This document shows positions 62,103-64,000 of a stretch of 64,000 nucleotides of DNA, piece after piece. A program made the position numbers and the translations under genes. The stretch comes from Streptomyces caeruleatus (GTDB lineage Bacteria; Actinomycetota; Actinomycetes; Streptomycetales; Streptomycetaceae): positions 237,523-301,522 of the forward strand of contig NZ_KQ948932.1 in assembly GCF_001514235.1 (NCBI RefSeq). Reading direction: 5' to 3'. Positions within the stretch are counted from its first letter, which is position 1; the number at the start of each line of letters is the position of its first letter. Below the pieces are notes generated by a model. It was not told where the DNA came from, searched no databases, and saw only the letters and a program-made list of their open reading frames with translations.

Positions 62103-62720
62103 TTGGGCCAGGGAGGGGAACCCCGCCGCGTGCGCGCGCACGACGGGGAGTTGAGCGCGGCCGTCGCGCGGGCTCAGGAAGGTGACGAGGCCGCCTTCGC
62201 GGTCGCGTACCGCCTGGTGCAGCCGGGACTGCTCGGGTATCTGCGCGGTCTGGTCGGGGACGACGCGGAGGACGTGGCGTCCGACGCCTGGCTGGAGATC
62301 GCCCGCGACCTCGGCCGGTTCAAGGGCGACGGCGCCGGGTTCCGGGGCTGGACCGCGACCATAGCCAGGCACCGGGCCCTGGACCATCTGCGCCGGCAGA
62401 AGGTACGGCCCCGGGCGTCGGCGCTGGAGAGCGACGTACTGGACCTGCCGGGCCCGCACAGCACGTACGACCAGGCGCTGGAGTCGATCTCCACGGAACG
62501 CGCCCTGGCGCTGGTCGGCGGGCTGCCGCGGGACCAGGCCGAGGCGGTGCTGCTGCGGGTCGTCGTCGGTCTCGACGGCCCCGCCGCCGCCCGCGTCCTC
62601 GGCAAGCGCCCGGGCGCGGTGCGGACGGCCGCGTACCGGGGTCTGAAGCGTCTGGCCCAGCAGCTCGGCGCCCCAGGTGTGACGGATGACGGCCCCAGGA
62701 CGCTGGGGGAATCGAAATGA
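62103..62720 (+). CDS. ECF-family RNA polymerase sigma factor
   Basis: The product is 205 residues if TTG 62,103 is used (GAGGACAG upstream); GTG 62,130 is an alternative. Region 2 is GDDAEDVASDAWLEIARDLG and FRGWTATIARHRALDHLRRQ; region 4 is GGLPRDQAEAVLLRVVVGLD with PAAARVLGKRPGAVRTAAYR as HTH. It reads promoters of an extracytoplasmic-stress regulon. The membrane protein 250 bp downstream, on the same strand, is its candidate regulator. Confidence 0.9.
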   Translation: MGQGGEPRRVRAHDGELSAAVARAQEGDEAAFAVAYRLVQPGLLGYLRGLVGDDAEDVASDAWLEIARDLGRFKGDGAGFRGWTATIARHRALDHLRRQKVRPRASALESDVLDLPGPHSTYDQALESISTERALALVGGLPRDQAEAVLLRVVVGLDGPAAARVLGKRPGAVRTAAYRGLKRLAQQLGAPGVTDDGPRTLGESK

Positions 62721-62863
62721 ACAGTGACTGTGACGGCGGCGACCGGAGCGGCACACCGGCGCCTCGATGAGGCGAAGCGGTGGGTGCTCGGTGAGTCGTA
62801 CGGGGCGTGAGGGACGTACAGGCTCTACGAAGCTCGGGCGTCACAGCTGTCATGAAGGACGCG

Positions 62864-62912
62864 TAGATCACGTAGATCACGTAGATCCACGTGGATTACG
62901 TGGATCACGTGC
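62864..62912 (+). repeat. Direct and inverted ACGTAGATC/ACGTGGATC repeats
   Basis: ACGTAGATC occurs repeatedly head to tail (62,864-62,890) and turns into inverted copies, with the palindrome ATCCACGTGGAT at ~62,885. The mixture can fold into a cruciform or bind a regulator several times. It lies in the promoter region of the sigma-linked membrane protein gene. Confidence 0.75.
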
Positions 62913-62970
62913 GACGCGCGAGTCACGCGGACCGCTTACAGGCCAGGTCGGACAGGAACAGGAAACGGAC

Positions 62971-63783
62971 ATGGGTGAACAGCAGAGCGGCGGTGGAACC
63001 ACCGGCCGTCGGCGTGCGCACCCTGACGGCCTCGTCCCCGGCCGGGCGGCCGGCCCGCACATGACGCTCGACGACGCCGCGCTGGAGGCGCTGCTCTCCG
63101 CCGCCGTACTGCGCGGACACCGCGCGGACCTCGACGGCGAGCAGCGTGCCGTGGCCGCGTACCGGGCCGCCCGCGCCGCCGGGGCGCATCGGGCGCGCAG
63201 CCGGCGCCGGGACGACTGGCGGCCCCGCGCGCAACGGCGACTGGCCCTGTCGGTGAAGACCACGCTCTCCCTCTTCGTCGCCAGCCTCGCTCTGGGCGGC
63301 GTCGCGGTCGCCGCGATCGGCTCGTCCGACGACCCCGCCGACGACAAGGTCGGCTCCACCCCGACGGCCGGTGCCCCCGACCGGCCGTCCGCCGAGCCGT
63401 CCGCCGCGGTGTCCGGCACCCGCGGCGGACGGCCCGGCCACCCCGCCACCGCCCAGGACACCGAGGCCAAGTGCCGCGCCTACGACCAGGTCGAGGGCAA
63501 CGGCAAGGCCCTGGACTCCACCGCCTGGCAACGGCTCGTCACGGCGGCGGGCGGCGAGGACCGGGTGGCCGCGTACTGCGCCGAGCAACTGGCGCGGGCG
63601 GCGAAGAACGGGCCGACGAAGACCGAGCCGAGCAAGTCCGATCCGACCAAGTCCGAGCCGACGAAGACGGGGCCCACGAAGACGGCCGGGGGCGGTGCCA
63701 CCGGCAACGGCCAGGGTTCGAGCGGGAAGAACACGTCCGGCGGGAGCGCCGAGAAGACAGAGAAGGCCGAGAAGAAGGACTGA
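62971..63783 (+). CDS. Membrane protein, candidate anti-sigma or partner of the ECF sigma factor
   Basis: The product is 270 residues from ATG 62,971. The cytosolic ~90 residues are rich in Arg and Ala with a helical segment (LDDAALEALLSAAVLRGHRA, AVAAYRAARAAGAHRARSRR). One transmembrane helix follows (TTLSLFVASLALGGVAVAAI). The outer part contains two Cys around AKCRAYDQVEGNG and AAYCAEQL, then a low-complexity tail of GPTKTEPSKSDPTKSEPTKT. Layout and place suggest sigma control; no HxxxCxxC motif is present. Confidence 0.75.
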   Translation: MGEQQSGGGTTGRRRAHPDGLVPGRAAGPHMTLDDAALEALLSAAVLRGHRADLDGEQRAVAAYRAARAAGAHRARSRRRDDWRPRAQRRLALSVKTTLSLFVASLALGGVAVAAIGSSDDPADDKVGSTPTAGAPDRPSAEPSAAVSGTRGGRPGHPATAQDTEAKCRAYDQVEGNGKALDSTAWQRLVTAAGGEDRVAAYCAEQLARAAKNGPTKTEPSKSDPTKSEPTKTGPTKTAGGGATGNGQGSSGKNTSGGSAEKTEKAEKKD

Positions 63784-63867
63784 GCTGGCCCATTGACGGC
63801 TCAGCGCACCGATTCCCGTGGGAGACCCCGCCCCCTCCACCAGGCGCCTCGCCGGTGAGCCGAGCCC

Positions 63868-63966
63868 GTGGTCCTTCCCGAGGGCGAGGTCCTGCTCAGC
63901 AGCGCGCCCCTCGAAGCCGGCCGTCCTTCCCAGGACGCGACCGCGTGGCTTCGGGTCCCCCGCTGA
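63868..63966 (+). pseudogene. Possible C-terminal relic of a GH13 alpha-glucosidase
   Basis: Frame reads VLPEGEVLLSSAPLEAGRPS with QDATAWLRV, then stop. This resembles the ending of oligo-1,6-glucosidases (EVLLSSAPL...TAWLR). A stop codon precedes it by three codons, so no full gene is present. The rest of 63,784-64,000 shows nothing else. Confidence 0.4.
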
Positions 63967-64000
63967 CCGGTGAGTCCAGGCCTCGTCAGAGCCGTCGCGG

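Overview
The base composition (very high GC, strong third-position GC bias), GTG/TTG starts, 1-4 bp stop/start overlaps and the gene content point to a Streptomyces chromosome, in a core region. The order betaine genes - glyA - trpS - D,D-carboxypeptidase - sdhCDAB - GH20 hexosaminidase matches, from memory, the SCO4828-SCO4867 part of S. coelicolor. No tRNA, rRNA or CRISPR array was recognised.

Layout. 1-5.7 kb: a probable conflict/signalling module. A trypsin-like protease with a long C-terminal region (cut by the left edge) and a small TCOD1-type protein read leftwards. A three-gene unit reads rightwards, and two of its products share a Gly/Asn-rich motif reminiscent of prokaryotic amyloid-signalling motifs. 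5.8-6.7 kb: a MarR-GNAT fusion with a palindromic operator. 6.9-14.1 kb: glycine betaine synthesis (aldehyde dehydrogenase, GMC oxidoreductase) and uptake (ATPase, double permease, lipoprotein). 14.1-17.3 kb: a coupled operon of two AhpD-like proteins and an ICL/PEP-mutase homologue, divergent from a MocR regulator. 17.5-21.3 kb: DMT transporter, lipoprotein, glutathionylspermidine-synthase-like ligase, ornithine aminotransferase. 21.5-25.2 kb: a ZTP (pfl) riboswitch ahead of glyA, a decayed ECF sigma locus, trpS. 26.0-31.6 kb: a six-fold 47-bp tandem array, then a polyprenyl-phospho-arabinose cluster (DprE2, DprE1, PAP2, UbiA, GtrA) and a YihY-type protein. 31.5-32.9 kb: D,D-carboxypeptidase.

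The gene next to the carboxypeptidase, a small membrane protein of the SCO4848 family (SCO4848 carries the phage phiBT1 attB site), is split. Its 5' end is at 32,924-32,998 and a 3' end is at 41,228-41,305. About 8.2 kb of foreign and broken DNA lies between: a serine-integrase pseudogene, an XRE/DUF397 pair, a GntR/UTRA fragment, an intact second SCO4848-type gene, a third SCO4848-type 3' fragment, a PAS/GAF/PP2C/HATPase regulator, a malQ remnant and a 170-bp inverted copy of part of the integrase. This looks like a repeatedly used integration site.

41.3-64 kb returns to core genes: metallophosphoesterase, peptide-type ABC binding protein, a histidine kinase and an MMPL transporter that have both lost their 5' halves at one junction, a TetR regulator, secreted protease, DCC protein and membrane protein with two perfect palindromic operators, VOC protein, secreted protein, the complete sdhCDAB operon, OHCU decarboxylase, GH20 enzyme, several small Streptomyces proteins, an ECF sigma factor with a membrane protein downstream, and a possible GH13 remnant at the right edge.
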